A stretch of 42,591 bases of DNA from assembly GCA_964627535.1 (NCBI GenBank), contig CAZVJW010000035.1, positions 1 to 42,591 on the forward strand. The letters run 5' to 3'. Made by a program: the position numbers and the translations under genes. Shown one piece after another: positions 7,448 to 15,877 of this stretch (position 1 is the first letter of the stretch; every line of letters starts with the position of its first letter). The DNA comes from UBA1447 sp964627535 (GTDB lineage: Bacteria > Bacillota > Clostridia > Oscillospirales > Acutalibacteraceae). The notes under the pieces are model-generated. The model made no database searches. It was given only the letters and a program-made list of their open reading frames with translations, and had not been told where the DNA came from.

Positions 7448-8812
7448 CTATTTTTCGGTCTTTACAAATTCATTAAACTGCGGATATGCGGGGTCCTGAA
7501 AAACATCCTTTATGTCGTTGTTGCTGAGCAAGAGTTTCATCAGGTTGAGCAGCTGTTTGTTGTCCGCCGCTTCCTCATGTTCCATATTGCGCCAGTACCA
7601 TGTGGTATCCGGTATGGCACCGACGGAGGCGTCGACGTCGTTTTGCGGGCTGATGTGGTTGTGCTTCTCGTTTTTGCAGTTCAGGTTTTGCTGCTTGTAA
7701 TCCGGGCCGAAGGTTTCGCCAAGCGGTGCGAAATGCGCGCGCATGGTTTCGGAGGCGGAGTGCACCACCATGTCGGAGTGAATAGTTGTGGAGTTGACAA
7801 CTTTGTAAAGCTGTTTGTTGTAACCACCCAGGGCGAAGATTTCGGTGCCGTTTTCGCGTGCCTTTTTGACAAGAGCCGGGAAGTCGGCGCGGGCTTTCCA
7901 CCATCTGTCTGTCTGCTCTTTAATTTTTGCGTGTTTGGGGTCGCCGATGAGCTTTTTGCTTAACGCCTCATATTCATGCGCGGGTACAAGCCCCCACATG
8001 GTTGTGGCGTTGACAATCACGGTATCAACAACCGCTCCGACCACCGCCTCAATAAATTTTCTCAGCACATTTTTCGGCAGCAGCTTCGCGATTTTAATAA
8101 CATTTGCAGCAGTTTTTCGGCCCATTAATTCAATGAAAAGAACCTCATAGTCATCATAAGCGATATTACCCTTCATAATGTCGGATACATTTATGGAGCC
8201 GTCAAAGGCAGGCACCACTCCGACAACGCGGTTGATATCGCCGTCGGACGCATATGCATCGAGATAAGCGGTTGTTATGGTTGCGCCGAGGCTGACGGAT
8301 GCGAGATTGACCTTGGCGTGGCCGGTTTTCTGCTTGACCATTTGGATGAATTCCCTGAGGCGTTCAACCGTGTCCTGTGTGTTGCCGATAGGCACAAAAG
8401 CAAAATAAAACATATGGTCCTCGCCGATATGCTCGGCAAGAGGTTTGAGGGGCAGCATACGGTATATAAAGCTTCTGCCCTCCTCGCTGCATTCGGCCAG
8501 CGAAGCGTCAAAGGTTTCAACCTTGACATTATGTTTATATTTTCCGTCAGGGGTGCTTGTGAGTGTGTCAATTGCTTCAGAAATTGCCTTGCCGGCTTTT
8601 TTGGTGAAGCCCAAGTCATGACGCAGAATAAGCATTCGCAAAGCAGGAAAAATGAGGGAGTTCTTCAGCTTCTTCATTGCAGCCGCGTCAATATCCGGCG
8701 GCCAAGCCGTTCTTAATCTGTTGCCTTTTTCATCCTCCTCGAAAGCTTTGCAGTCGCCTATGCCGGGGATGACAATGGTCGGGTAAAAACCGCAGTTGCA
8801 GGTGTTCTCCAT
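7448..8812 (-). CDS. Alpha/beta-hydrolase-like protein without signal peptide, paralogue 2
   Basis: A 454-residue protein that begins almost directly at the hydrolase core (MENTCNCGFYPTIVIPGIG) and lacks a signal peptide, unlike its paralogue at 3265-5193. The nucleophile elbow is NLASVSLGAT (Ser174), followed by VVPAFDGSINVSDI. The region HNHISPQNDVDASVGAIPDTTWYWRN is closely shared with the paralogue and may carry the catalytic histidine. The ATG is preceded by GAGAGGAG. It is first in a leftward operon with the ceramidase-like gene 16 bases downstream, behind the promoter at 8901-8929. Without a signal it would stay in the cytosol or leave by another route. Lipase/esterase activity is inferred from the fold motif only. 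Confidence 0.65.
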   Translation of the reverse strand: MENTCNCGFYPTIVIPGIGDCKAFEEDEKGNRLRTAWPPDIDAAAMKKLKNSLIFPALRMLILRHDLGFTKKAGKAISEAIDTLTSTPDGKYKHNVKVETFDASLAECSEEGRSFIYRMLPLKPLAEHIGEDHMFYFAFVPIGNTQDTVERLREFIQMVKQKTGHAKVNLASVSLGATITTAYLDAYASDGDINRVVGVVPAFDGSINVSDIMKGNIAYDDYEVLFIELMGRKTAANVIKIAKLLPKNVLRKFIEAVVGAVVDTVIVNATTMWGLVPAHEYEALSKKLIGDPKHAKIKEQTDRWWKARADFPALVKKARENGTEIFALGGYNKQLYKVVNSTTIHSDMVVHSASETMRAHFAPLGETFGPDYKQQNLNCKNEKHNHISPQNDVDASVGAIPDTTWYWRNMEHEEAADNKQLLNLMKLLLSNNDIKDVFQDPAYPQFNEFVKTEK

Positions 8813-8900
8813 TTGTATAAACTCCTCTCAATAATGTACATTTACAAGGTCTAACCTTATTTGCTATAAACCAACCATACATACTAATTTACAATATATA

Positions 8901-8929
8901 AGATTATCACAGCACTCCTTATTATTCAA
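8901..8929 (-). promoter_or_regulatory. Promoter of the leftward hydrolase-ceramidase operon
   Basis: On the minus strand TTGAAT (8929-8924), a 17-base spacer, and TAATCT (8906-8901), leaving a leader of roughly 85 bases before the ATG at 8812. Confidence 0.5.
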
Positions 8930-8981
8930 GACAATTTTACGCATTTGGCTGCCGGGCAAACTTTGTAAGCAATCTGAATTG

Positions 8982-9010
8982 TTGACTTAAAACAGCACCT
9001 ATGCTAATAT
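8982..9010 (+). promoter_or_regulatory. Promoter of the rightward propeller operon
   Basis: TTGACT at 8982-8987, a 17-base spacer, and TAATAT at 9005-9010, about 50 bases before the GTG start at 9062. It is divergent from, and within 60 bases of, the leftward promoter, so one regulator could control both arms. Confidence 0.55.
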
Positions 9011-9061
9011 GCTTGTAAAGTCCTTATCAGGCAGCTCTATTTTGATTGCGGAGGGATACTT

Positions 9062-9931
9062 GTGCTGACAGTTTTGACTTTCTTGCGCGGTGTTACAAAA
9101 AAGACCTTTTTCATATCCCTGGCATTATCGGTTTTTACCGCGGTGTTTTCGGGAATAACAGGCATTATTGACGCCTCGTCTGACGGTGTGAGGCAGAATG
9201 CGGTCAGCAAACAAAACATTCTGTTTTTAGGCTCATACACGCACTCGCAGGATGTCACGACCGACGGAGAAAGCTTTTATTTCAGCTCGAGGTGGAGCCT
9301 GATAAAAACCGGGCTCGATGGAAAAACGGAAACCGCCATGAATATAAACGCGATTCCGAAGGAATTGAAGGACAAATTCGGTTCGGCTCATATCGGCGGC
9401 ATCAGCTATTGGAACAAGACAATCTACGCCGCCATTGAGGATAGCAAGGTTTGGAAATACCCGATCGTTGCCCTGTTTGATTCATCCACACTCCAGTTTA
9501 CCGGCAAATATTACATCCTTTCCGCTGAACTTCAGAAAAACGGCGTGCCGTGGATAGCGGTTGACAGTGAAAAAGGTTATATTTATTCTGCCCAGCGGGA
9601 CAATTCACCCGCGCTTATCGTTTACGACCTTGTAACACTGGCGTTTGTAAAAACCGTGCCGCTCTCCGTACCCGTGCATAAAATTCAGGGAGGCGAGATG
9701 TATAAAGGGCTGCTGTATGTTTCGACGCAGGATGAAACGCAGGCTGTGTACTCAATAAACCCCGTCACCGGCGCGGTAAAAAAATGCTTTGACCAGAACC
9801 TGACGGAAGGCAGCGAGAGCGAAGGGCTGACGATCCTCGAAACGCCGGACGGCGCGGTGATCCACACGCTGGACCTGGGTCCGATGTTTATAAACGCCTG
9901 GTTCCGCCATTACGCATTAAACAATGATTAA
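9062..9931 (+). CDS. Exported beta-propeller-like protein, paralogue 1
   Basis: A 289-residue protein starting at GTG with GGAGGG 6 bases upstream. An N-terminal hydrophobic segment (FFISLALSVFTAVFSGITGII) is a signal peptide or anchor. The rest is built of beta-rich repeats of about 45 residues (TTDGESFYFSS, HIGGISYWNKTIYAAIED, YPIVALFDSSTLQFTGKYY, EKGYIYSAQRDN, KGLLYVSTQD), the pattern of a beta-propeller. It is homologous along its full length to the next gene. The function is not recognised; propellers of this kind may bind or hydrolyse ligands or act as scaffolds. It is the first gene of the rightward arm. Confidence 0.6.
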   Translation: MLTVLTFLRGVTKKTFFISLALSVFTAVFSGITGIIDASSDGVRQNAVSKQNILFLGSYTHSQDVTTDGESFYFSSRWSLIKTGLDGKTETAMNINAIPKELKDKFGSAHIGGISYWNKTIYAAIEDSKVWKYPIVALFDSSTLQFTGKYYILSAELQKNGVPWIAVDSEKGYIYSAQRDNSPALIVYDLVTLAFVKTVPLSVPVHKIQGGEMYKGLLYVSTQDETQAVYSINPVTGAVKKCFDQNLTEGSESEGLTILETPDGAVIHTLDLGPMFINAWFRHYALNND

Positions 9932-9983
9932 ATAGGAAAACATGCCGAAGAAATGTTAAAGCAGTAAAAGGAAAGTGAACGAA

Positions 9984-10808
9984 ATGTTTGTTTTTAGAAA
10001 GATTTGGGCGCTTGTAACCGCAATCCTTCTCACGGTGACAATTAATGCGGAGAACCCGCCCGGGGTTCCGGTCGGCGCTGTGCTGGTTGACAGCCATACC
10101 TATATGCTGGACCAGGCTTTAACACGGGGGCAGGGGATCACAACGGACGGCGAGTATTTTTATTACAGCGGCAACTTCTTCTTGAATAAGACTGATATGA
10201 AAACGCATAAAACCATCGTAAAAAATATTATGGCGATTCCCCCCGCGCTTTTATTGCAGGGATGCAACCATATCGGGGGCATCAGCTGGTATAACGGCAA
10301 AATATACGCGGCAATTGAGGACGGTTCCGCTTATCAGCACCCCTATATTGCAATTTTTGACGCCAAAACCTTGAAGTATACCGGCAAATCCTACGCGATG
10401 CCTCTGGAGCTTCACGATGAAGGAATTCCCTGGTGTATCGTTGACGGGCCGAGAGGATACCTTTATACCATTGAATGGAGCAACGGTAAGCTGCTGAATG
10501 TTTTCGACCTTGACGATATGAGCCTTGTCAAAACAATTCCGCTTTCCATGCCGCTTGACCGGATTCAAGGCGGAGGAATATATGACGGCATGCTGTATCT
10601 CTCCTGTGATGTCGGGACGAAGACGGTTTATAAACTGAACCCCGTCACCGGCGAAGCAAGTTTGCTTTTCAGCCGCAATGTGTCAGCCGAATGCGAAGCC
10701 GAGAGCATGACGGTTTTACCAACCGCGGACGGACCGAGGTTCTGTGTGATGGATATCGGCCCGAAGCGCATCAATATGGTTTTACGGCAGTATAAATTGG
10801 CGGGATGA
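9984..10808 (+). CDS. Exported beta-propeller-like protein, paralogue 2
   Basis: A 274-residue protein. The ATG at 9984 is preferred to the in-frame GTG at 9975 because AAAGGA (9967-9972) is too close to the GTG. The signal peptide (MFVFRKIWALVTAILLTVTINA) is followed by blade-like repeats matching paralogue 1 segment by segment: GITTDGEYFYYSG, HIGGISWYNGKIYAAIED, YIAIFDAKTLKYTGKSY, IQGGGIYDGMLYLS, YKLNPVTGEA. It starts 52 bases after the upstream stop and is probably cotranscribed. A tandem duplication produced the pair. The activity is unknown. Confidence 0.6.
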   Translation: MFVFRKIWALVTAILLTVTINAENPPGVPVGAVLVDSHTYMLDQALTRGQGITTDGEYFYYSGNFFLNKTDMKTHKTIVKNIMAIPPALLLQGCNHIGGISWYNGKIYAAIEDGSAYQHPYIAIFDAKTLKYTGKSYAMPLELHDEGIPWCIVDGPRGYLYTIEWSNGKLLNVFDLDDMSLVKTIPLSMPLDRIQGGGIYDGMLYLSCDVGTKTVYKLNPVTGEASLLFSRNVSAECEAESMTVLPTADGPRFCVMDIGPKRINMVLRQYKLAG

Positions 10809-10873
10809 GAACCAAAACAGGGCTTCCCGATAAAACCATTCAATTCTGTTGACCATACCTGTGAATATTTTAA

Positions 10874-10902
10874 TTGAAAAAGCATTTATTAGTATGTATA
10901 AT
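10874..10902 (+). promoter_or_regulatory. Promoter of ceramidase-like gene 2
   Basis: TTGAAA at 10874-10879, a 17-base spacer, and perfect TATAAT at 10897-10902 with an upstream TG one base away (extended -10). The start codon is 37 bases further on. Confidence 0.65.
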
Positions 10903-10939
10903 CTAAACGGAAACAAATTAAACGAATGGGGGATTTTTA

Positions 10940-12844
10940 ATGAAGAAAAATGTAAAACGGCTTATTTCCTTGACACTTATGCTTTGTATTGTCTTATCCT
11001 GTTCCTGCCTTTCATTTTCGGGACAAAATAATACCTCTGCGCAAAAGGTACCGGTGGCTGCTTCTGCCGGTGAAACGGCCGAAGTTGTGGCAGTTCAGGA
11101 AAAAACGGCTGAAACAACGGTTGTTGCAGCTTCCCCGAATGTTACAGCCAATATTTCCGCCGCAAGCGAAAGTGTCGGTTCAATTGCAGATGACCTTGCT
11201 GCCAAACAAAAAGGCACAAGCAGTGTCCAAAAAGTTATTGAAAACATCCTTGCTCCGTTTAAATACATAAAATTTGTTGACAACAAAGATGACCTCAAGC
11301 TGATGCTTGAAAAAGTATTGGTTGAAAGCATCGGCAGTTTTGCGGACAGCTTGATTAAAAATATTATAAAAGTTTTCCCGGAGCGTACCTTTGTTGATTA
11401 CGAGGACTATGTCAGCGAAAACTTTCTTGCGGGAACCAAAACATATCAGACTGCCGCTGCCGCCGGCGCAAAGTGGAATGTCGGATATAAGAGCGTCAGT
11501 ATTGTTCCCGATGATGTTTTAACAAGCCCGTACTTCACAGCCGGTTATTTCAACAATTATCTCGGTAAAAACCCCGTGACCAAAGTGCTTGACGACCAAT
11601 GCTTCCGGGCAGTTTGCATTAACGACAACTCAGGCAGCGGAACCGCTGTTTTTGTTTCGCTTGACGGCTTTGCGCTGACGAATGCCAATGTCCGCAAGCT
11701 GCGCGCCCGCCTTGCCGATTTTATCGAGGCAAACAACATTGTCAGCATTGATGTGACAACCTCACATTCACACTATTTGATTGACACCTCAGGGCTTGGG
11801 GTAAGCCTTCTGCCTTTCATCGGTGAAAACATCAAAGCGGGTATTCTTGGCACAACGGACCGGCTCAGCTCAACCAACGAAAAGTTCATGGAAGGCCTTT
11901 TCAGTAAAGGCGCCCAGGCGATTAAGGACGCCTTCAATGCCATGCAGCCGGGCACGCTTTATTACAGAGCCACCGATATCAAAGAAATGATTAACGACAA
12001 ACAGACACCGATTGTTTTCGACCCCAATGTCAACACAATAAGGTTTGACCCCGATAACCAGGCTGCAAACGAGATCTGGCTTGTCAACGCAGGTATTCAC
12101 CCCACAGGGTATGACCGTAATTCCACCGAAGTTTCCGCGGAATACCCGTACGCCATCGTTAAATATGCGAAGGAACTCGCCGGTGCGGATGTCGCTTTCT
12201 ATCAAGGTGCACAGGAGGAAATTTCCAAGGGCGAGACACCCGCGGGAGCAACGGATTTCGACAGGATTCAAGCCTACGGCAAGAAAATTGTCGAGCATAT
12301 CAGGATACCGGACAGTGAAGTCGTTCTTGAGCCTTACATGAATGTCACCCATGCGGAAATATTCCTGCCGATTGAAAATCCGATTTTAATGATGGCGGCA
12401 AAGCTGAACGTTATCAACAGCAACTGTGTCAACACAACCGGAAAACTTGAAGACGCGCTGTTGATTACGGAGCTCGGATATGTCGAGTTTGGATCAAAGC
12501 TGGCGATTGCTCAGGCACCCGGCGAAATAGCCCCCGAAATAGCTTGGGGCGGCGCGAAAATTGCTGCGGAGGCGTGGAACGGAACCGATTGGAAATATCC
12601 GTCCATGCAAACGCTGGCCGGCAGAAAATTGATTGTCTTCGGTTTAACCAACGACGAAATCGGGTATATCATTCCGGACAACGATGTCGCGACTACCTTG
12701 GCGGATGCTTTGGGCGGGATGCTCGGGCCGGATTCTTATGGCCCCCAAAATTCCCATTATGCCGAAATGCTTACAGTTAACCGCAACGCAGGGTCATTTA
12801 TCATGGACTATTTCACTGCTATGCTTAAAGATTTTAAAGGTTAA
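10940..12844 (+). CDS. Secreted neutral/alkaline ceramidase-like protein, paralogue 2
   Basis: A 634-residue protein with a signal segment (LISLTLMLCIVLSCSC); Cys21 could be a lipobox cysteine, but the site is ambiguous. A low-complexity Ala/Val/Glu stretch to about residue 90 precedes the core. The core parallels the protein at 5392-7431: GYKSVSIVPDDVL, NNIVSIDVTTSHSHYLIDTSG, where His276 and His278 keep the HxH although the ceramidase-type THTH has become SHSH, and NAGIHPTGYDRN. The C-terminal part (LAGRKLIVFGLTNDEIGYIIPDND) is also shared. GGGGGA precedes the ATG. Zinc amidase activity is plausible but the divergence leaves the substrate open. Confidence 0.65.
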   Translation: MKKNVKRLISLTLMLCIVLSCSCLSFSGQNNTSAQKVPVAASAGETAEVVAVQEKTAETTVVAASPNVTANISAASESVGSIADDLAAKQKGTSSVQKVIENILAPFKYIKFVDNKDDLKLMLEKVLVESIGSFADSLIKNIIKVFPERTFVDYEDYVSENFLAGTKTYQTAAAAGAKWNVGYKSVSIVPDDVLTSPYFTAGYFNNYLGKNPVTKVLDDQCFRAVCINDNSGSGTAVFVSLDGFALTNANVRKLRARLADFIEANNIVSIDVTTSHSHYLIDTSGLGVSLLPFIGENIKAGILGTTDRLSSTNEKFMEGLFSKGAQAIKDAFNAMQPGTLYYRATDIKEMINDKQTPIVFDPNVNTIRFDPDNQAANEIWLVNAGIHPTGYDRNSTEVSAEYPYAIVKYAKELAGADVAFYQGAQEEISKGETPAGATDFDRIQAYGKKIVEHIRIPDSEVVLEPYMNVTHAEIFLPIENPILMMAAKLNVINSNCVNTTGKLEDALLITELGYVEFGSKLAIAQAPGEIAPEIAWGGAKIAAEAWNGTDWKYPSMQTLAGRKLIVFGLTNDEIGYIIPDNDVATTLADALGGMLGPDSYGPQNSHYAEMLTVNRNAGSFIMDYFTAMLKDFKG

Positions 12845-12855
12845 TAAACAAAACG

Positions 12856-12886
12856 GCAGGCCGCACATTATTAATGCGCGGCCTGC
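12856..12886. terminator. GC-rich hairpin after ceramidase-like gene 2
   Basis: GCAGGCCGC (12856-12864) pairs perfectly with GCGGCCTGC (12878-12886). No T-run follows (GGGAATTTTAGG), so termination would be partial and the glucanase gene 24 bases on may still be reached. Confidence 0.5.
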
Positions 12887-12909
12887 GGGAATTTTAGGGA
12901 GATGTTTTT

Positions 12910-13827
12910 ATGTTTGATTTTCTCGCACCGAGGCAGTCCAAAGCGTTGAAACGGATTTTAACTATATTCTTCGATTATAAGGGATCCGTAACCAAGCCCA
13001 TCCTTCGAACGGTTGCAATTCTGACCATTATCGTTCAGCTGTTCGGCCTCGTTTTTTTTGACTACCCGGTTACGCCCTTCGGCCCCAAGGTTGATATGAG
13101 CAAATTTCAACTTGCCTGGGCAGATGAGTTTAACGGCGACAGCGTAAATTGGTCTAACTGGAGTGGGCACTACACCTACGGTAATGATGCGTCCGTCCGC
13201 AGAGGCGGTTACTTTCAGAGAGATATGGCATCCGTTAACAACGGCAAACTGACGATAAGAACAGATTATATCGACGAAGGGCTCGGCGGCGGCGGTCCCG
13301 GATACTATTCCTACGGTATGGATACAAGGGACCACTACCAACAGCTTTACGGCTACTTTGAAGTCAGCTGTATTTTACCGAAGGGTACCGATTTATGGGC
13401 GGCTTTTTGGATGATTAACGACGGTACCTTTCATGAGGATGGCAGCGCCGCCGACGGTGCCGAGATAGACATTTTCGAAAGCCCGAACTGGGGCAAAAAA
13501 ATCGAGCAGGACAGTGTTACCCATAATATCCATTTTGATGGTTATGGCGCAGCGCACCAATCTGAATATCAGGGTGCTTTTTATGCTCAAAATCCTTATG
13601 AGGAATATAACACTTACGGCCTTGAATGGAACAAGGATGAATACATCTTCTACATAAACGGCGTTGAGTCCGCCAGAACAAGTTTCGGTATTTCACAAAA
13701 TCCCGAAATTCTCATTCTTTCGGTTGAAGTGGGCGGTGAAAACACCGTTCCGGCAGCCGGCCTAAAAAACAATACATATCCAGCGGATTACATAGTGGAT
13801 TATGTCAGGGCTTACCGGTACAAGTAG
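12910..13827 (+). CDS. Membrane-anchored GH16 family endo-beta-glucanase
   Basis: A 305-residue protein. A single hydrophobic segment at about residues 31-50 (ILRTVAILTIIVQLFGLVFF), after a basic N-terminus, would anchor it with the catalytic domain outside. The GH16 fold starts at KFQLAWADEFNGDSVN. The catalytic signature is GAEIDIFES: Glu185 (nucleophile), Asp187 and Glu190 (acid/base), in the ExDxxE form of laminarinases and licheninases. YGYFEVSCILPKGTDLWAAFWMI and the terminal YIVDYVRAYRY are also typical. The ribosome binding site AGGGAGA precedes the ATG. The exact substrate (beta-1,3 or mixed-linkage glucan, or another galactan/glucan) cannot be told. It closes the rightward arm. Confidence 0.88.
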   Translation: MFDFLAPRQSKALKRILTIFFDYKGSVTKPILRTVAILTIIVQLFGLVFFDYPVTPFGPKVDMSKFQLAWADEFNGDSVNWSNWSGHYTYGNDASVRRGGYFQRDMASVNNGKLTIRTDYIDEGLGGGGPGYYSYGMDTRDHYQQLYGYFEVSCILPKGTDLWAAFWMINDGTFHEDGSAADGAEIDIFESPNWGKKIEQDSVTHNIHFDGYGAAHQSEYQGAFYAQNPYEEYNTYGLEWNKDEYIFYINGVESARTSFGISQNPEILILSVEVGGENTVPAAGLKNNTYPADYIVDYVRAYRYK

Positions 13828-13891
13828 AACGACCACTGTTGACATTCCGAAATATTTTTCATTCTATCATTTACTGAAAAAGGAAGACCTT

Positions 13892-13994
13892 ATACGAATC
13901 CCGATTATAAAACCTCTATAAAATCAAGCAAAAACCTTTGACAAATGGGTTTTCGTGCCGAATTTTTAGCTATGTTTTAAAGAGGGATTAGTAT
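13892..13994. repeat. Inverted-repeat element copy 3 (short, subfamily B, reverse)
   Basis: A 103-bp element beginning ATACGAAT (one change) and ending ATTAGTAT, in the reverse orientation relative to copy 1. It ends 35 bases before the lipoprotein start at 14030. The surrounding intergenic sequence has a TTGACA at 13839-13844 with only a weak TTCTAT after 17 bases, so the element may lie in the 5' leader of the gene. Confidence 0.78.
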
Positions 13995-14029
13995 TAATAC
14001 GCCGGGCAATTGAAAGGAGAATGATTCTT

Positions 14030-15124
14030 ATGTCAGCTTTATTAAGCAGCGGAAAAAAGAAAGCCGGATTCGGCAAAACGGTTTCATTTCTGATGGTTGC
14101 GGCAATGATATTAACGGTATTTGTTTCGTGCTCAAAACAGGCAAATACCGGCAGCACAGGCGCAACAACAAAAGCAGCAACCGCAAAAACAACATCGGAA
14201 GGGCTTACATCTCTCGAGGCCGAAGTATTGGCTTGGTCTCAGGCAAAAAACATATTTAACGATTCTGTTTTATTCCGCCTGGCACCAATTGAAACAGCCA
14301 AGTCTACAGTTGCGAAACTCAGCCCGGATTGGCAAAGCAGTGACCGGGCAGCCGCGTGGTTCGCCTGGTATGCGGACTCTGCCGGAGGAGACTGGTTTAT
14401 GGTCAGCATCATCGGCACCAGCGTTGCAAATAAAGATATCGGAACAAGGAGCTTTACCGCCGAGGTGTTTGACAGCAGTCTGCCGAAAGAGAAAACGGCA
14501 GTTTCCATGAAAGATGCTGCGGCTGCCGCAAAAGCGCAGGGCGCGAATATGGATAGCGTGACTTGGGTTGAATATCAATGCGAACGCTTTAACGACAGCC
14601 CATCAAGATTACCGCTGTGGGTTTTTACATGCTCAGACACGCCGGAATTGGGTGTCACGCTGAACTACAAAATATATGTGAACGCGGAAACCGGAAATGT
14701 CGAAGGCGCTAAAAATGACAGAAATGAAGACATGAAGCTGCCTATTGATTTGAACGCGCTTAAGCAAACACGTTCGGAAAATCACGAGACTGATTTAAGA
14801 AAATTCTTCTCGTTTATTTCGGGCGGTGATCCGGTTTGGGCTGTTCGCCAGCTTGAATATTCGTTGTCTCCTGACGAAGCAACGGCGCAAATGTGGCTGG
14901 TTAATTTCCAAAGCCTTAAATCCCTGCAGATTGTTTCAATAGAGCAGGTAAATCTTGAGCAGTGGACAGAGACGTGGGAAGCTTACAAGGTTGTTGTTAA
15001 TATATCCACAAGCGAACCGGTTGAAAAATATGGCTGGGAAAACGGCGAAAATACACGCTGGGTAACCCTCGTTCCGCAAGGCGGCGGGGACTGGAAAGTA
15101 TCTGCGTTCGGATCGAGCCCCTGA
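14030..15124 (+). CDS. Lipoprotein of unknown function
   Basis: The ATG at 14030 is chosen because GGAG (14016-14019) lies 10 bases upstream, while the in-frame ATG at 14021 is only 1 base from it. This gives 364 residues. The signal peptide ends in a lipobox (LTVFVSC, Cys34), followed by a Thr/Ala/Lys-rich linker, so the protein is anchored outside the membrane. The body is not recognised; it contains a PepSY-like stretch (LNYKIYVNAETGNVEGAKND) and a C-terminal beta-rich part ending WVTLVPQGGGDWKVSAFGSSP, similar in style to extracellular DUF4829-type domains. It is bracketed by inverted-repeat elements on both sides and stands alone. Its role is unknown. Confidence 0.7.
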   Translation: MSALLSSGKKKAGFGKTVSFLMVAAMILTVFVSCSKQANTGSTGATTKAATAKTTSEGLTSLEAEVLAWSQAKNIFNDSVLFRLAPIETAKSTVAKLSPDWQSSDRAAAWFAWYADSAGGDWFMVSIIGTSVANKDIGTRSFTAEVFDSSLPKEKTAVSMKDAAAAAKAQGANMDSVTWVEYQCERFNDSPSRLPLWVFTCSDTPELGVTLNYKIYVNAETGNVEGAKNDRNEDMKLPIDLNALKQTRSENHETDLRKFFSFISGGDPVWAVRQLEYSLSPDEATAQMWLVNFQSLKSLQIVSIEQVNLEQWTETWEAYKVVVNISTSEPVEKYGWENGENTRWVTLVPQGGGDWKVSAFGSSP

Positions 15125-15137
15125 TGAAAAACAGTTA

Positions 15138-15238
15138 ATACTAATTACTCATAAAACCTAACTTAAAAATCCGCATATAACTTATAAATCAAAGCTTTTA
15201 CTTGATTTTTTAGAGGTTTTTTAATCGTGAATTAGTAT
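15138..15238. repeat. Inverted-repeat element copy 4 (short, subfamily A, forward)
   Basis: A 101-bp element with perfect ATACTAAT/ATTAGTAT ends and no nested module. It starts 13 bases after the lipoprotein stop and pairs in opposite orientation with copy 3 around that gene. Confidence 0.8.
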
Positions 15239-15241
15239 AAA

Positions 15242-15282
15242 ATAACCGTCCCGGGAACCATATTATCTCCCGGGACGGTTAT
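15242..15282. terminator. Bidirectional stem-loop between convergent genes
   Basis: ATAACCGTCCCGGGA (15242-15256) pairs perfectly with TCCCGGGACGGTTAT (15268-15282), a 15-base stem around 11 bases. On the minus strand it is followed by a T-rich stretch (TTATTTTAT), so it most likely ends the purB-GtrA transcript. Confidence 0.7.
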
Positions 15283-15303
15283 AATGTTTGCTTAATATTT
15301 AGA

Positions 15304-15861
15304 TCAGCTTTTCTTAAAGACAAACAGTTTACTTAAAATATAATTCAGTATGGTTACCAATATCTGTCCGGCAATCTTTGCAGCGAATTCGTTTGTGCTT
15401 AATACACTTACGAAAAGAACTATAACCATGGTTTCGGCAACAAGAGAAAACATTCTTGTGCTCACAAAGCCTACTGCTTCTTTTACTGCTATGCCGGGTT
15501 TCCAACTCTTGCTTGCAAAGACAAAAAGCTTGTTGGTGACAAAGGCAAAAACAACTGCAAACACCCAGGAAATAGCATTGGCAACAAGAACTTTAAGCGA
15601 CTCCGAAAGATTCGGCACGTGCCTCAGCCAACTGCGTTTCGCCATCATTTCGGTCAAACCCGGTGAATTCCCTGCAAACCATCCGTTCTTTTCAAAAAGC
15701 CAAAGCGCGGCTGCATATGCGCCGATGCTGACAATTGTTGTCAGCACACCGAAGAAAATATAGGATATGGTTTCGCGGTTTAAAAGCTTGCCGAAAAATT
15801 TATTTTCATAAACTTTTCGGTAAAACTTATTTTTTTCTATTATACGCCAGAATTTTTCCAA
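15304..15861 (-). CDS. GtrA family membrane protein
   Basis: A 185-residue protein with four predicted transmembrane segments: ETISYIFFGVLTTIVSIGAYAA, LVANAISWVFAVVFAFVTN, MFSLVAETMVIVLFVSVL and the C-terminal AGQILVTILNYILSKLFVF. The NKLFVF signature between segments 2 and 3 and the terminal KLFVFKK are characteristic of the GtrA family, small proteins linked to flipping or transfer of lipid-linked sugars for cell-surface polysaccharides. The start is TTG at 15861 with GAGGTG about 7 bases upstream. It follows purB by 16 bases on the same strand and is probably cotranscribed with it. Confidence 0.85.
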   Translation of the reverse strand: MEKFWRIIEKNKFYRKVYENKFFGKLLNRETISYIFFGVLTTIVSIGAYAAALWLFEKNGWFAGNSPGLTEMMAKRSWLRHVPNLSESLKVLVANAISWVFAVVFAFVTNKLFVFASKSWKPGIAVKEAVGFVSTRMFSLVAETMVIVLFVSVLSTNEFAAKIAGQILVTILNYILSKLFVFKKS

Positions 15862-15877
15862 ATCGGCACCTCGGATA

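Noticed and set aside
8879..8903. ATACTAATTT near 8880 as a ninth element copy
   Set aside because: Only the first 9 bases match; there is no second end or internal similarity within 150 bases.
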